Assembly (NCBI GenBank): GCA_030068075.1
Contig: CM057841.1
Location: 39,039,030 to 39,103,029 of the forward strand
Length of the DNA: 64,000 nucleotides
Direction of reading: 5' to 3'
From: Paguma larvata
Lineage: Eukaryota > Chordata > Mammalia > Carnivora > Viverridae
In this document: in pieces, positions 22,931 through 34,010 of the stretch
Layout: every line of letters begins with the position of its first letter
Numbering within the stretch: the first letter of the stretch is position 1
Translations under genes and position numbers: made by a program
Notes under the pieces: generated by a model
What the model was told of the DNA's origin: nothing
What the model saw: the letters and a program-made list of their open reading frames with translations, nothing else
Database searches by the model: none

Positions 22931-22991
22931 GGAATTAAAACTTACGGGCCACTTTCTGAAATAAAGCCTTCAAAAAAGTGGTTTTTACAAT
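22931..22991 (+). repeat. 61-bp direct repeat, copy 2
   Basis: Second copy of the block at 21820-21880, in the same orientation, with six substitutions and no gaps. Similarity stops abruptly at both ends. This points to a local duplication or to two insertions of a short element, rather than to the edges of one large duplication. Confidence 0.85.
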
Positions 22992-23029
22992 AGTTCACAA
23001 GTATAGTCTAATACTGTTCCCTTTTCCCA

Positions 23030-23480
23030 ACCTTCAAGCTGTCTTGACCTCTTTAAAATTCATCAGTTATGCTGTCCTCCTAACCATTTCCAAGTCTTTA
23101 TACTGGCTCCTCTCTCTGCTTTGACCACTCTCTGCCACCTCCATTTTTTAAAAATCTGATCGATTTCTACTTAACTTCCAGGTTTTAATTAAATTCTAAT
23201 TCCTCAAAATGTAATTTCTTTTTCAATTTTTATGGGTCTGCTACAGTAATCTCCTTCAAATCCCATTTCAATTTGTAATTATTTCCTTCCAAAATACCAC
23301 AATTATAATTTATAATTAGATAATTTGCTCATAAACATACCTTTAATTTCTCTCTCCGCCCATTAGTATGAAATACTGCAAACACAGAATTCTTTCAGCT
23401 TTGTTCAGAGCCCGTTCCCAGCAAAGCAAAGAACAGGCACTCAGGTATCTGTGATTCCTCAAGTACTGGGTGTTATGTCA
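23030..23480 (+). mobile_element. Possible L2 LINE fossil
   Basis: Pyrimidine-rich text with 'actggctcctctctctgctttgacc', 'ctacttaacttccaggtttt', and a 3' part 'cagagcccgttcccagcaaagcaaagaacaggcactcag' resembles an L2 3' region. Identity is low and boundaries are guesses. Confidence 0.35.
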
Positions 23481-23550
23481 TATGTAAATCCTTAAGTGGG
23501 TTAATCAATAAAAACTTTCTTGGAAAGTATGACCTGAGAAATAACTTTTC

Positions 23551-23569
23551 TTTTTTTTTTTTTTTTTTT
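23551..23569. repeat. Poly-T run at the satellite boundary
   Basis: Nineteen T residues directly abut the start of the GC-rich satellite-like block at 23570. Read on the minus strand this is a poly-A stretch at one end of the block, as expected of a retroposed transcript. I cannot find a convincing target-site duplication. Confidence 0.85.
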
Positions 23570-24260
23570 GGCGGATCAGGTGTAGGTTTACGGTGACACT
23601 TCGAGATAGCGTTAAGGTTAGGGTTTGGTTGAGGCCCAGGGCTAGGGTTAGGGTCTGGTCATGAGAGGCTCCAGGGGCTGAGCCACAGTCTCCCTGGTAG
23701 GCTGAATGGAGGGTGCATGGGAGGATGCCCTTCAGGCTTAATCTCTGAGCGCTAGGACCAGACTCCTACCAAGGACAAGCTAGGGTTGGGCCTCGGGACC
23801 TCCCCTGTGGAACTCCATCCAAGCTTCGGAAATGGCATGGGGACATTCCACATTCCACTCAGAGGAATACCTGCCCCATTTCTGGGTTCCAGGTGCCTGG
23901 CCTTCTCAGACTTAGGAATGGGGTCCCCATGGGGAGAGAGCCTAGGCTAGGGTTAGGATCCGGTACGGGGCCGAAGTGACACCAGTGCCTTGATCTCCCT
24001 GGAGGGCTGAAATGTGGGCCCAAGCGTGGGGGCGGGTCAGGTGTAGGGTTATGGTGAAACTCAGGGTAGATTTAGGGTTCAGGTTCTCATGAGGGCTAGG
24101 GCTAGGGCTAGGGACCGGTCCCGGGAGGCTCCAGGGGCGGAAACCCAGGTAGAACCTAGGTCTCCCTGGAGGGCTGAGTTGAGGGCACATGGGAGGGTGC
24201 AGCTGAGGTTTGTCTCTGGGCGCAAGGCCCAGCCCCCTCCGCAGGCCGGGCTAAGGTTAC
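23570..24260. repeat. FA-SAT-like satellite insertion with TTAGGG-like motifs
   Basis: About 690 bp of GC- and CpG-rich sequence interrupts AT-rich DNA. The opening GGCGGATCAGGTGTAGG at 23570 recurs as GGCGGGTCAGGTGTAGG at 24031, a 461-bp period, so about 1.5 tandem units are present. A shorter subrepeat ('...GGAGGCTCCAGGGGC...TCTCCCTGG.AGGCTGA...CATGGGAGG') occurs more than once within the unit. Many GGGTTAGGG / GGGCTAGGG motifs occur. The known felid satellite FA-SAT has a unit of about 483 bp, is GC-rich and carries telomere-like hexamers, so this block is probably a diverged interspersed FA-SAT copy. Open frames across it on both strands are composition artefacts. Confidence 0.7.
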
Positions 24261-26954
24261 TTTGTTGTTGTTTTCCTATCTGAAGACAATTTTGAACGGA
24301 ACAAGTCATCATACAGAGGCTGAAGAAATATCATTTTCTGATCTCTGAAGAACTATTTTGCTCTTAAATGGATTACCTTCTTTCTTAATTGCCCATTTAG
24401 ACCTTGTTTATGTCTCTAATTCACTAACAAAAAATAAACTAATCTGTTCATTTTCTTCTATATTTCAAAATGCATCAATAGTATATTAGAACATATCCTA
24501 AACTAATAATTTAAAAATGTGTTTCCTAAGCTTGATTCCATCTCCAAAGGATAACTTGTATCAAGTCAATCACTGGACATTTTCAGTGCTTATGTAAAAT
24601 GTGGTCTGGTCATCTGTAACATGAGAAGTGATAACAAAGACACTGTTTTTTTGTTCTAAGTTCCCCAAGTTTCAAACTGTTTTTTTTGTTTGTTTGTTTT
24701 GTTTGTTTGTTTGTTTGTTTTTACAGATAGAGCAATTGGGCAAGAAGGAACAGCAACTTATATTGTGAGCTCTTGCTGATAGTGACAGGGCCTTGGGAAG
24801 TGTTAGAGGTAAGGGACCTATTGCTAGTGAGAGGTTGCTAATGGCAATGTCAGGACTCTGGGGAAGAGGGTTGAGGTTGAATCTTATCATGGACAATATT
24901 TCAACCGGATACATCCCAGGGCAAGTGGGAGTGAGGGTACTTTCCAACATTAGCATACCTGTTCTCTTTGTGAGATTCAAAATTCGATTGGTCTGTCACT
25001 TTCGTGTTTATTTAATCAGGCATACTTAGATACCGTAAACTAATGTGATAGAAAAGACAAGTTATATGTCCCTGAATATTCAAAGCTTTTTCTGATGAGT
25101 CAAGTTATATGAGAAAATGTAAATTTGTTTATTATTTAAAGATATCAAAATGGCAGTTTATGCAAATTAAGTAAATGAATTTCCCAAATGTAAAGCCACG
25201 GGATTTTATGATTCTAACTACATTTTAATCAAGAGAAAGAGATCCTTCAAAACAAAAACCCTTTAGTTAATTGAGGTGTGATAAGAACCACAAAAAAATG
25301 CCAATGTTCACGTAAATTCCATCCTAATACTTATAGTATGGGATATATTGCTGCTATAACAAATAAAGAAACAGAGTGAGTCAGTATTGACCTTTTTTCA
25401 CTGCTGCTTTTCCTGGAATTCAAGAAAGAAACACAGGAGAAAAGATGCCCCAGAAGGCACCTAGTATTTCTATTCATTTATAAAAGAATTAGTTAAATAA
25501 GAAAATCCTTATCCCACCTCACAGAGTCGTCTTGAAACTCTCCTAAAGGAAAAAAAAAAGTCAGTTGAGAGGTTTACTTATATAGAAATAACAGGTTTGA
25601 AAAAGTCTCCTGCCTGTTACTACATTTCAGTGTCCGACAAGTTCAACTGGGACTCAAACCCAAGTCTAGGTGAGTAAATTAGAACAACAGGATACCAATG
25701 AGAAATGAGAGAGATGGCCATTGCACAAGGACCTGAGAGGTGCAAAAAAAATATGATGGCAATTGTTGTGCTAATGTTTGCCGGAGGTGTCCTACAAGCC
25801 TGAGCAAAGTGAATTTCATCTCTTGAAGTCTATTCTTTAATTGACACAAAATGCAAGTCCCTGGAATGAGACTTGGCTGCTACCTTAAGGGCTGTGGGTG
25901 CTTTATCTTAATGTTTTATTGATGGAATTCTGCCGTGCCCATCACTGGGACAGCATCAGGAGACTCATTAGTGAAACTTGCTCTCAGTTCCAAAGCTCCT
26001 TTACCGATCCTCTTTGCCAGTTTAAAAAGCAGTAAAGAGAAAGAAATGGTTTGAGCAGTGGCTAAAGGGTTGTTTTCTGCATGAAGTCATGAACTGCTTT
26101 TGGCAATCCCTTTTTGTAACTAGTATTTTATTTCATTTTCTACTTTTACCTGTGGTTCCCCAAGAAAGAATTCTCCTACAAATTGAATCTCTCTGCCTTA
26201 AAAGATTTTTTCCTTGTAAGTTGTGGCCAATGTACACAGACTCAAATACACCAAAGACATAGTTTTCTGAATAATCTACTTTGTCATGAGGCTATTCAAG
26301 GCAGTATTCAAATAAGTAAAAATTAGGGTTTTGCTAATATCATATACATTCAGTAGGTATATGTCCCTAATTTTCATGGGAAATATTCACCCCACAAACA
26401 GATAATTTTTGAAAAGGATAATTCATTGTAACTAAGTTTCCTTTGATAACTACTTTTCTAAGATTCTACCTATACAGTGTAAAATTGAAAAATAAAAATC
26501 CTTTCATCAAGTAATTTCCAGAAAATTTTACTTCTGAAAAGGTCATATGATAACATTGTACAAGCTATTTTTATTTTTATGAAGCTGTTTTTAAAACATG
26601 CACAATATGCAAAAGATATTGAGAACTATACAATTATACCTATCTGTGAATTAAAGTTCAAGAATTGTTGACCAAAACATATCTAGGCAGGCAGAGTCAG
26701 CTTCACAGAGTGATATTTCTCAAAAAGATACAAACTGATGTATATTCATTATTATTCAGAATTCAGGCACTTAATAGCAATAGGCGTAGACAACATAAAT
26801 GGATCATTTATTCAAAGTATGTAAGGCCTGTTGGACCACTCTGTATGTACATCTAGTGAGTATGGTTGTGTTCCCCAAGTTTAGTCTCTTGTCACTGAAC
26901 ATAAATAAACATTGCAAATTTTCACATATGGCTTTATTCTGCTTATATTCCATA
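24261..26954. other. 2.7-kb stretch without recognised transposons
   Basis: Apart from the TTTG tract at 24680-24722, I recognise no repeat or gene. The overlapping open frames at 24672-25029 show no protein family. Confidence 0.5.
24680..24722. repeat. (TTTG)n microsatellite
   Basis: Eight or so TTTG units with one T insertion and flanking T-runs. Minus-strand translation gives repetitive Lys/Gln/Asn/Thr, not a real protein. Confidence 0.95.
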
Positions 26955-27190
26955 AAACTTAGTGATTAAGGGTAATAATTCTGACCATCCTGCTTTCTGA
27001 TATTCAAAACTAGTGAAGCCCTTGGCAACAAATTTAGTCTGTCTTTCATTACCTTGGTCCATATCTGTAAGCTGGAAATGATAGCATTTTCTATTGTATA
27101 CGGTAATAGCTGTTGGAAAAATCATAGTTTTAGCTCTGTGATTGACATAGAGCAAGCATTAAGTATATTATTGGCAATGATGCTGGTGAT
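26955..27190 (-). mobile_element. MIR SINE fossil
   Basis: The plus strand reads 'agtgattaagggtaataattctgacc', 'tgatattcaaaactagtg', 'cccttggcaacaaatt', 'atctgtaagctggaaatgatagc' and 'gacatagagcaagcattaagta', the reverse order of MIR. It is diverged but nearly full length. Confidence 0.65.
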
Positions 27191-27619
27191 TATTAATGTA
27201 GATGCTTACTAACATTGCATACACATCCTGTCTAAAGACATTGACTATGTTTATTTTTTATTTCATGATCCATCAAAACTGGTTAGATTTTTCTGGTCTT
27301 TATATCTGTTTTTATCTGGATTTTCTTATTTCAATTATGCTACATAACTCAAAGGTTTACAAAATTCTATTTTTTTATGGATCCTAATTTTAGGTTGATT
27401 AACTTTGATAGTTTGTCCTAGGAATGCAGGATCGATAATACCTCCAGAATCTCATGATGGGTAAGAATTCAGATAAAGTATCTAACTTTTAGATCACCAT
27501 ATTGTTTAAGACACAAAAGATCATTTACAGCATTCTCTATTCAATTAAGCCATATTTTTCTTTTCCTTTTGTATCTTCAAAGCAGCATGATTTAAAAAAA
27601 AAATATGACTAGAATACAT
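27191..27619. other. Unannotated AT-rich spacer
   Basis: No recognised repeat or gene. Confidence 0.5.
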
Positions 27620-28360
27620 GGCAACAAATGAAAATGAAAACACATTGTTCCAAAATCTTTGGGATGCAGTAAAAGCTGTTCTAAGAGGGAAGTTCACAGA
27701 AATACAGACCTACCTCAAGAAACAAGAAAAATCGCAAATGAACAACCTAACTTTACACCTAAAAAAGCCAGAAAGAGAAGGACAAAGCCCAAAGCCTGTA
27801 GATGGAAGGAAATAATAAAGATTAGAATGCAAATAAGTGAAACAAAGACTAAAATAGCAAAACAACTGAACAATTAAACCAGGAGTTGGTTCTTTGAAAA
27901 GAAAAAATGATAGACCTTTAGTGAGAATCATCAACAAAAAAGAGATGAATCAAACAAAATATGAAATGAAGAGAAAATACCACAGAAATACAAAATATTA
28001 GAAGAGGATATTATGAAAAAATATATGCCACAAATCAAACTTAAAATAAATGTATAAATTCTCAGAAACATATAAACTTCCAAAAGTGAATTAGGAATAA
28101 ATAGAAAATATCAGTAGACCAATTACTAGCAATGAATTTGAACTGGTAATCAAAAACCCATCAACAAACAGAAATCCAAGACCAGATGACTCCATGGGTG
28201 AATTCTACCAAGCATTTAAAAAGGAGGTAATCTTATTCTTTTCAAACTATTCCCAAAAATTAGAAAAAGGAAAGAAAACTTCTAAATTCATTCTATGAGG
28301 TTAGCATTACACCAATAACAAAATCAGATAAAAGTACTACAAAAAAAAAAAAAGACCCCT
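27620..28360 (+). mobile_element. L1 LINE fragment, ORF2 endonuclease/RT junction
   Basis: 'GTAAAAGCTGTTCTAAGAGG', 'aatacagacctacctcaagaaac', 'gaaggaaataataaagattagaatgc', 'aaaccaggagttggttctttgaaaag', 'accaattactagcaatgaat', 'ccaagaccagatgactccatgggtgaattctaccaag' and 'ttcattctatgaggttagcattacacc' are the standard L1 ORF2 segments ahead of the reverse-transcriptase core. Several frameshifts and stops break the frame. It ends in an A-run at 28340-28353. Confidence 0.9.
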
Positions 28361-28439
28361 GAGGCTACAAGACCAATAAACCTTTTGTCACCTTTATTCG
28401 GGGTGTTGGTGTTACTCCTCCAATGTCCAGTGAAAAATG

Positions 28440-28740
28440 GGGAGATGACAGTCAATGGTTACATACTTCTAGTCATAAGGTATATAAGTTCTGGGAATCT
28501 AATACAGAGCATGATGATTAAGCTAATAAAACTGTATTATATACTTGAAAGTTTCAAAAAGGATAGACCTGAAATGTTTTCACCACAAAAATGAAATGGT
28601 AATTATGACACATGATGGCGGTGTTAGTTAACGCTATGATGGTAATCACATGGTCATATATATGTATAGCAGATTAACACAATTTATACTTTGAAACTTA
28701 TAAAATATTATATGCCAGTTATATATCATTAATTTGGATA
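28440..28740 (+). mobile_element. L1 LINE 3' UTR end
   Basis: 'TATATAAGTTCTGGGAATCT', 'aatacagagcatgatgattaag', 'actgtattatatacttgaaag', 'cctgaaatgttttcaccacaaaaatgaaatggtaattatg' and 'gatggcggtgttagttaacgc' match the classic L1 3' UTR in order. It lies just downstream of the ORF2 piece in the same orientation, so both are likely parts of one internally deleted L1 lacking the RT core and C-terminal ORF2. Confidence 0.85.
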
Positions 28741-29814
28741 AGAAATGAATTAGTATAGTTATTCTCAGTAATTTGCAAGTGGCAGAACTGATCCAATGAA
28801 AGGCATCAATCACAGAATATTGCACTTTGGGGTTTACAAAAATGGGAGTATCAACTCTAGATCAGCACTGACTTCTGCCTCATCATTTGCATGTGTTATC
28901 AGATATATTCTCCAACTGCCAAGCCCTATAAATAATGTATCATCCCCAATCAGAGATGTTAATATTCTCACAGAAGTTAGTTATTTGCACATAACCTATA
29001 ATTGGTCGAGTTATGCTGTCACACAAGTATTCTGATTATAAGGAAACACTTTAAAAATTTTTCACTACACTCTTATAAGTGAATGAATGGATATGAACAA
29101 GCAATACGAAAACTTCCAATACTGCATTAAGTATAAAGGAAAAAACAAACTAACAACCATATGAGGCCTGTTTTAGTGTCAGGTAAAATATTTCTAACAT
29201 AGATATGCAAGGTAATTTGTGGCTCAGTAATTCATCCTAGAAAAAATAAACATAAGGATTTGATGTACTTTCTCTTGACCTTTCTACCCAGAGATAAGTC
29301 TCATTAAAAAAAAAAAAAAAGAAAAAAGAAGGGGAGCTGGCAGCCTAAGCAACTCTATTAAGTAAGGCAAATATTCTACATTCTGAGATTTTTGAAAAAA
29401 AAAAAAACAAAAACAAAAACAAACAAAAAACCAAAAAACAACTCTCATAGTATTAACAATGTAATACATGGGGAATATAGAGTATTTTCACAGAACTTGG
29501 AAAACAGGGTTGAAAAGAAGCATATTAGCAAAGATTTTCACCCCCCCTTTAATAAGAATATATCAGAACTGATTACAATTCTACATATATTATTAATAAA
29601 GCTAGTGTTCATTGCTTTGCGTATGATTCAAGCACCCTCATTTAATAATTATGAGATATTAATTTCAAGGATAAATAGTATCTCTAGTCATTATGAGATA
29701 TTTCTAGGCACCTGGACTTGTTGCATCCAGGCTATTGTGCTCTCATTAACCTATAATCAGTTGTATTATGTGTGGTAAGCAGATTCGAGATAGGCTATTT
29801 CTGTCAGGGGATAT
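28741..29814. other. Unannotated stretch with A-rich patches
   Basis: No recognised repeat family or gene. A-rich simple sequence occurs at 29305-29320 and 29395-29440 (CAAAAA-like units), and it accounts for the Lys-rich start of the 128-codon frame at 29392-29778. Confidence 0.5.
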
Positions 29815-30352
29815 ATTATAGACAGAATAATGGTCCCCCAAGGATGGCCACATCCTAATTCCCAGAATATCAATATATTTTATTTGCCTTATATGGCAAA
29901 AGAGAACTTTTCAGATGAGATTAAGGTTCTAGATCTTGAGATGGGGAGCTTTATCCTAATCATATGAGTTCTTAAAATTGAAAAAAAAAATGATGTAAGA
30001 AGACAGATATGAGAAAAACTAAACTCTCTGTTGGTGGATATGAAGATGGAGGAAGGGGGTCATTAGCCAAGCCAAGTGATGAACAGCCCCTCTCTTATAA
30101 GCAGCAAGAATGCAAGGATCTGTTTCCTACAACCCCAAGGAGCTGAATTATGCTAACAACTCAATCATCAGCAAAGAGATTCTCCCCCTAGAGCCTCCAT
30201 AATAGACCATAGCTTCCTAATGCCTTGATTTTAGCTTGGTGACATTTGTATCAGATTTCAGATGTACAGAAATATATGTAACATATTAAATCTGTGTTGT
30301 TTTAAGCCAGTAATGTTGGGGTAATTTCTTATGCAGCAATAGAAAACTAATA
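29815..30352 (-). mobile_element. MaLR-type LTR fossil
   Basis: The left edge 'gacagaataatggtccccca', 'ggccacatcctaattcccag', then 'gatggaggaagggggtc', 'gccaagtgatgaa', and the right edge 'ttaagccagtaatgttggggtaatttcttatgcagcaatagaaaactaata' match a MaLR LTR in reverse. The terminal 'gcagcaatagaaaactaatat' is diagnostic. No internal proviral sequence is attached. Confidence 0.7.
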
Positions 30353-31567
30353 TAGTATATATTTGTCTTTTGCAGAGTGGACCTTGCACAGTGTTTTCTG
30401 AATATCCTATGATAAACAATTTTAATAAAGTTCTACAGTAGCTATAGTAATAAAGTTCTGTAATCATGAAATATTCTTATATATATGAATTAGTCAAACT
30501 GATGTGGTTGAAGTGGAGTGCTGAGGATTGGGTTAGGGTTTTTATTTTCTTTCTTTCTTTCTTTGTGTATGTGTTCTAGGCAACTGATGGATCAACTTTT
30601 AAAATAATACTTTTAAACAAACAGGATTTCAAGGAAAGCTAATTATGGTGAAATAAAGTTATTCATGACACAGAAATATAAGGGTTTCCTCATCAACACA
30701 TTAAATACCATTTCTTAACTATTGCCATTTTTTATCATGTTACAAACAACATTTCAAGATATGTGAAATGCTATAAAATATTTGTACTAGCCACAAATGA
30801 CAAAATGTATTATTGACTGTGTAGTTTGTTTCCTACATTAAACATAAAATGCTGAATTAGATGTTTTATTTACTTTTTTTTCTTTCTGGATTGACAGAGC
30901 GCCTGAATTCTACTATAAACCCATCGATAAAAATTCCTTCTCTAGATCAATGGACTGACTACACTTTAGGTCATCCAGGAAAAAGTGAGTTGTTAGAAAG
31001 GAGTCAAAGAATGTGTGTGTTTTCAAGACTATGAGCACTTTATCTCTGAATAACTTGAACTAGTCCCATTCCTGTGAGCAGTTAGAATATCCATTTTTCT
31101 CAAGTCTGTAAGAATGGTAGATTCTTCTGTCATATTGATGGGATAAACAAATGAAATCTTCTTATTTTACCTTTTTTATGCTTTCTAAATAGAATTTTAT
31201 GAATTTTAAATACCTCCTTTTCTTTCAACATCTTAATCACATAGAAAAGCACTTTAAATCAATAACAACAAAATAGATGCAGTGTATGGTGACAGAGATA
31301 TAATCACACTCAAGATGCTCACAAATTAAAGGGAAATTAAGCACATAAAGAAGTCATTGATAATACAGCAAATAAACCATATATATGTGTATAAACACAA
31401 ACATATATATACATGCACACTCAATATGGTGCATGAGAGGGTCAGGGAGGGGGCTGGACGAGTGGAACGACCCAGAAATAATCACGGCTATTTCAGTGAA
31501 TTTAAGAACTTGTTTGGAGAAGAGATGATGGCAGAGCTGGTACCTGAAGCCTGGATGGCCTTGACAT
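30353..31567. other. Unannotated stretch
   Basis: A (TTTC)n tract of about 19 bp lies at 30546-30564. Otherwise I recognise nothing, and the open frame at 31357-31608 has no family signature. Confidence 0.5.
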
Positions 31568-31775
31568 CAAGGTTTTTCAACCTGTACACTATTGATGTTT
31601 CGGTTTGAATAAGCCTCTGTCATGGCGGGCTGTTCTGAGCTTTATAGAATAATGTTTGGTAATATCCTTGGCCTATATCTAGCACATGCCAGTAGTGCCT
31701 CCAAGCCATGACAAATACAATGCCTCCAAGTATTTCCAAATGGGTAGGGGAGCACCATCACCATCTGATTGAAAA
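31568..31775 (+). mobile_element. hAT-Charlie nonautonomous element
   Basis: 'AGGTTTTTCAACCTGTACAC', 'tattgatgtttcggtttgaataa', 'gggctgttctgagctttatagaataatgtttggtaatatccttggcc', 'tgccagtagtgcctccaag' and 'tgcctccaagtatttccaaatg' follow a well-known Charlie-type MITE in order. The exact subfamily is not asserted. Confidence 0.65.
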
Positions 31776-31794
31776 CCAATCCCCGAGACTATGC

Positions 31795-31985
31795 TAGTCA
31801 AGGTGCAGTACAGATATCAACAGCATTAGCATCACCTGGAAGCTTGTTACAAACACATAGCCTCAGGCCCCACTTCAGAATTATTGAATCCAAGCCTGCA
31901 TTTTAACAAGACTCCTTGCTGATCTGAACGCACGATGGTTTTGAGCAGCATCCCTTCGGGGAGCTGAGGCATCCTGCAAATAGGA
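31795..31985 (+). mobile_element. hAT-Charlie nonautonomous element (MER5A-like)
   Basis: 'GCATTAGCATCACCTGGAAG', 'cttgttacaaacacatagcctcaggccccac', 'ttcagaattattgaatccaagcctgc' and 'attttaacaagactccttgctgatctg' follow the MER5A-type pattern. It sits about 20 bp from another Charlie-type element. Confidence 0.65.
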
Positions 31986-33899
31986 ATAACCTGCACACTG
32001 GCATGAAGGCATGGCAGAGAGGACCTCAACTCAGCAAAGACTCAAACAAAATAGGAGACAACACTGGAGAATCAAGCAGGGTCCAGATGACAACTCACCT
32101 CAGCACACTCAGACAATCATCACCTCTGGGGAAAGACAATCAGTGAAGAGTTTTAATCACAGAAATAATCTAATCAGATTTGCCTCCAAAAAAAAAATGT
32201 TTTGTTTGTGCAGCCCTGTTGTCACTTTAATTCAATGATTAGAATAAGAATTTGTGAATTTATTTCCTATCACACTTCAAATTAGCAATTATTAGTTCTC
32301 TGGTTAATCTTAGAATCTGACCTCTTCCTCAAATCAGAGGGACAATATTTTACCAGCAATTTTCAGGGAAAAATGCAGAGTAGCATTCAATATTTCTGTA
32401 AAAGGGAAGTCATGTATAATGGGTGGAAACATATCAGGTTAAGATTAAATCTTTATATCATATTTAGATGGGTTTCCCACTGTTCTAGAAATTAATCTGA
32501 GTTCATCATGATCTTTCCACTGTTTGTCATCCTTTTTTCCACAACTGAATTAATCCATAGCACAGCAGACTTACAAAACGGGAGGCCTGATTTTCCAGTT
32601 TGGCCTGGGGATAGGAAGTCAAAAGCTGGCAGAAGACAGATGCTTTGCAGAAGTGACAAATTTAGTTTCCTGGAGAAAGTTGCTGACTGCAAGGTTCCAA
32701 TTGGAGCAGCTTATCTGCCCCTCCAGATGTTGAAATAATGACAGATTCTTAGAGAAAGCCTGACAAGAAGAAAAGAACCTGCTGAAGAGTCCAACCTGTT
32801 TGTATGCAAGAAAATAAAAGTAACACTTATTCAGATCTGTATTCTGATGAGGTGTGGATGTACATCTTTATAGCCAATGCATGGTATCACTGCAGGCAAA
32901 TCCACATAAGAAATTAGAGGAGTTTGTGCTCTTGGAGATAGAGACAGCAAAGAATTAGAATTCTTTTATTCACAGGATTAATAAATCATTCTATCACTTT
33001 ATAAAATATGAAGTGACTTCTGGGTACCTGTGTCGAATGACAGGACACCAGTTTATAATGACTGGACATGTAGAAGTGTATTTTCTGCAGCTGTGGCAAA
33101 TGGGTGAGTTTCTCCATGTTTGCAAAATTTCTGGCATTTAATCTTGAAAATGTGTTTTAAAATCATTAATATTAGTTATCTAAACGAGGGGTATGTGTGT
33201 GTGTGTGTATATATATATGTATATATATAACTGAATACTTAGTAAACAAGAATGAAAACAAATCTGCTTAGCAAGTTGAAATTTCATCCAGTTGCACAGA
33301 AACTCACAAGATACTGATCTTGATCAAGAATAAACAGGTGATCAATTAAAGAGTAAATAAAAAATGAATAATATTTGACTTATTTAAAATACATGTAATT
33401 ATACAGTGATTGAAATATCAAATATAACTTTTGGCATGTGCATATGTGTAGAAAAAAAATTCTGGTGCTTTCTGTGTGTGTACCCTTTTCTTTATGTTTT
33501 ATCATTGTTCCGATTCTCTTTAAGAGGTCATCAACAACGTCCTGGGAGAAACTTGTTCTTACCAGAGGAAAATTACTCAGTTGTGAAATATGGTTTGTAA
33601 GATGAGAGAAACGTTTCTCTAAACATTTCACCATTCCTAAGAGATTTCTTTGCATCTTACTTGGACGGCTGAAAGAACGTTTTTACAGCATCCTCTGCCG
33701 CAGCATTTCATTCATCGCTGAAAAGCACTTGTTATTGTGAAGTTCTTTCTGGAAGGAGCTGAAATCTCACTCTCGCCTGTGCACTCAGAGCTACACTCCT
33801 CAAACCAATTACTGTACGCCTGAATCTCAAAGCTGCAGCTAGATGAATGGGCATACCAAACAGGGAACATGGGGAATTCAAAAAGAGTGAGTAATTAGA
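31986..33899. other. Unannotated 1.9-kb stretch
   Basis: No recognised transposon or gene, aside from the TG/TA microsatellite at 33191-33230. Overlapping opposite-strand frames near 32492-32738 have no recognisable domain. Confidence 0.5.
33191..33230. repeat. Compound (TG)n(TA)n microsatellite
   Basis: About eight TG units pass into TA units with a TGTA interruption. Confidence 0.93.
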
Positions 33900-34010
33900 G
33901 AGTGGTAAGTGCTTAGGCTTTACAATCAGACTTGGGTTCAAACCAAAAATTCCATAGCTTCCTAATGGGATTTTGAAAGGTGACACTTCTCATCTTGCTT
34001 TAAGTACATT
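33900..34010 (-). mobile_element. MIR SINE fragment
   Basis: 'AGTGCTTAGGCTTTACAATC', 'agacttgggttcaaacc', 'ttccatagcttcctaatggga' and 'cttctcatcttgc' keep the reverse MIR order. The segment is truncated. Confidence 0.55.

Noticed and set aside
21820..22991. LTR pair of a small provirus
   Set aside because: The repeated block is only 61 bp, lacks TG...CA ends, and nothing retroviral lies between the copies.
23570..24260. True interstitial telomere or chromosome-fusion scar
   Set aside because: The TTAGGG-like motifs are scattered inside a 461-bp repeat unit rather than forming a head-to-head or head-to-tail hexamer array.
23942..24312. Pro/Ser-rich and Arg-rich frames on both strands
   Set aside because: They come from GC-rich satellite repeats; the composition is tract-driven and there is no start or splice context.
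27618..27877. Two plus-strand frames resembling a protein with Lys-rich helices
   Set aside because: They are broken pieces of L1 ORF2, with frameshifts between them; there is no intact enzyme.
29392..29778. 128-codon frame on the plus strand
   Set aside because: It begins in an A-rich simple repeat (Lys/Asn/Thr runs) and continues in AT-rich sequence with no domain.
30525..30545. GGGTTAGGG-like motif
   Set aside because: It is a single occurrence in AT-rich DNA with no array.
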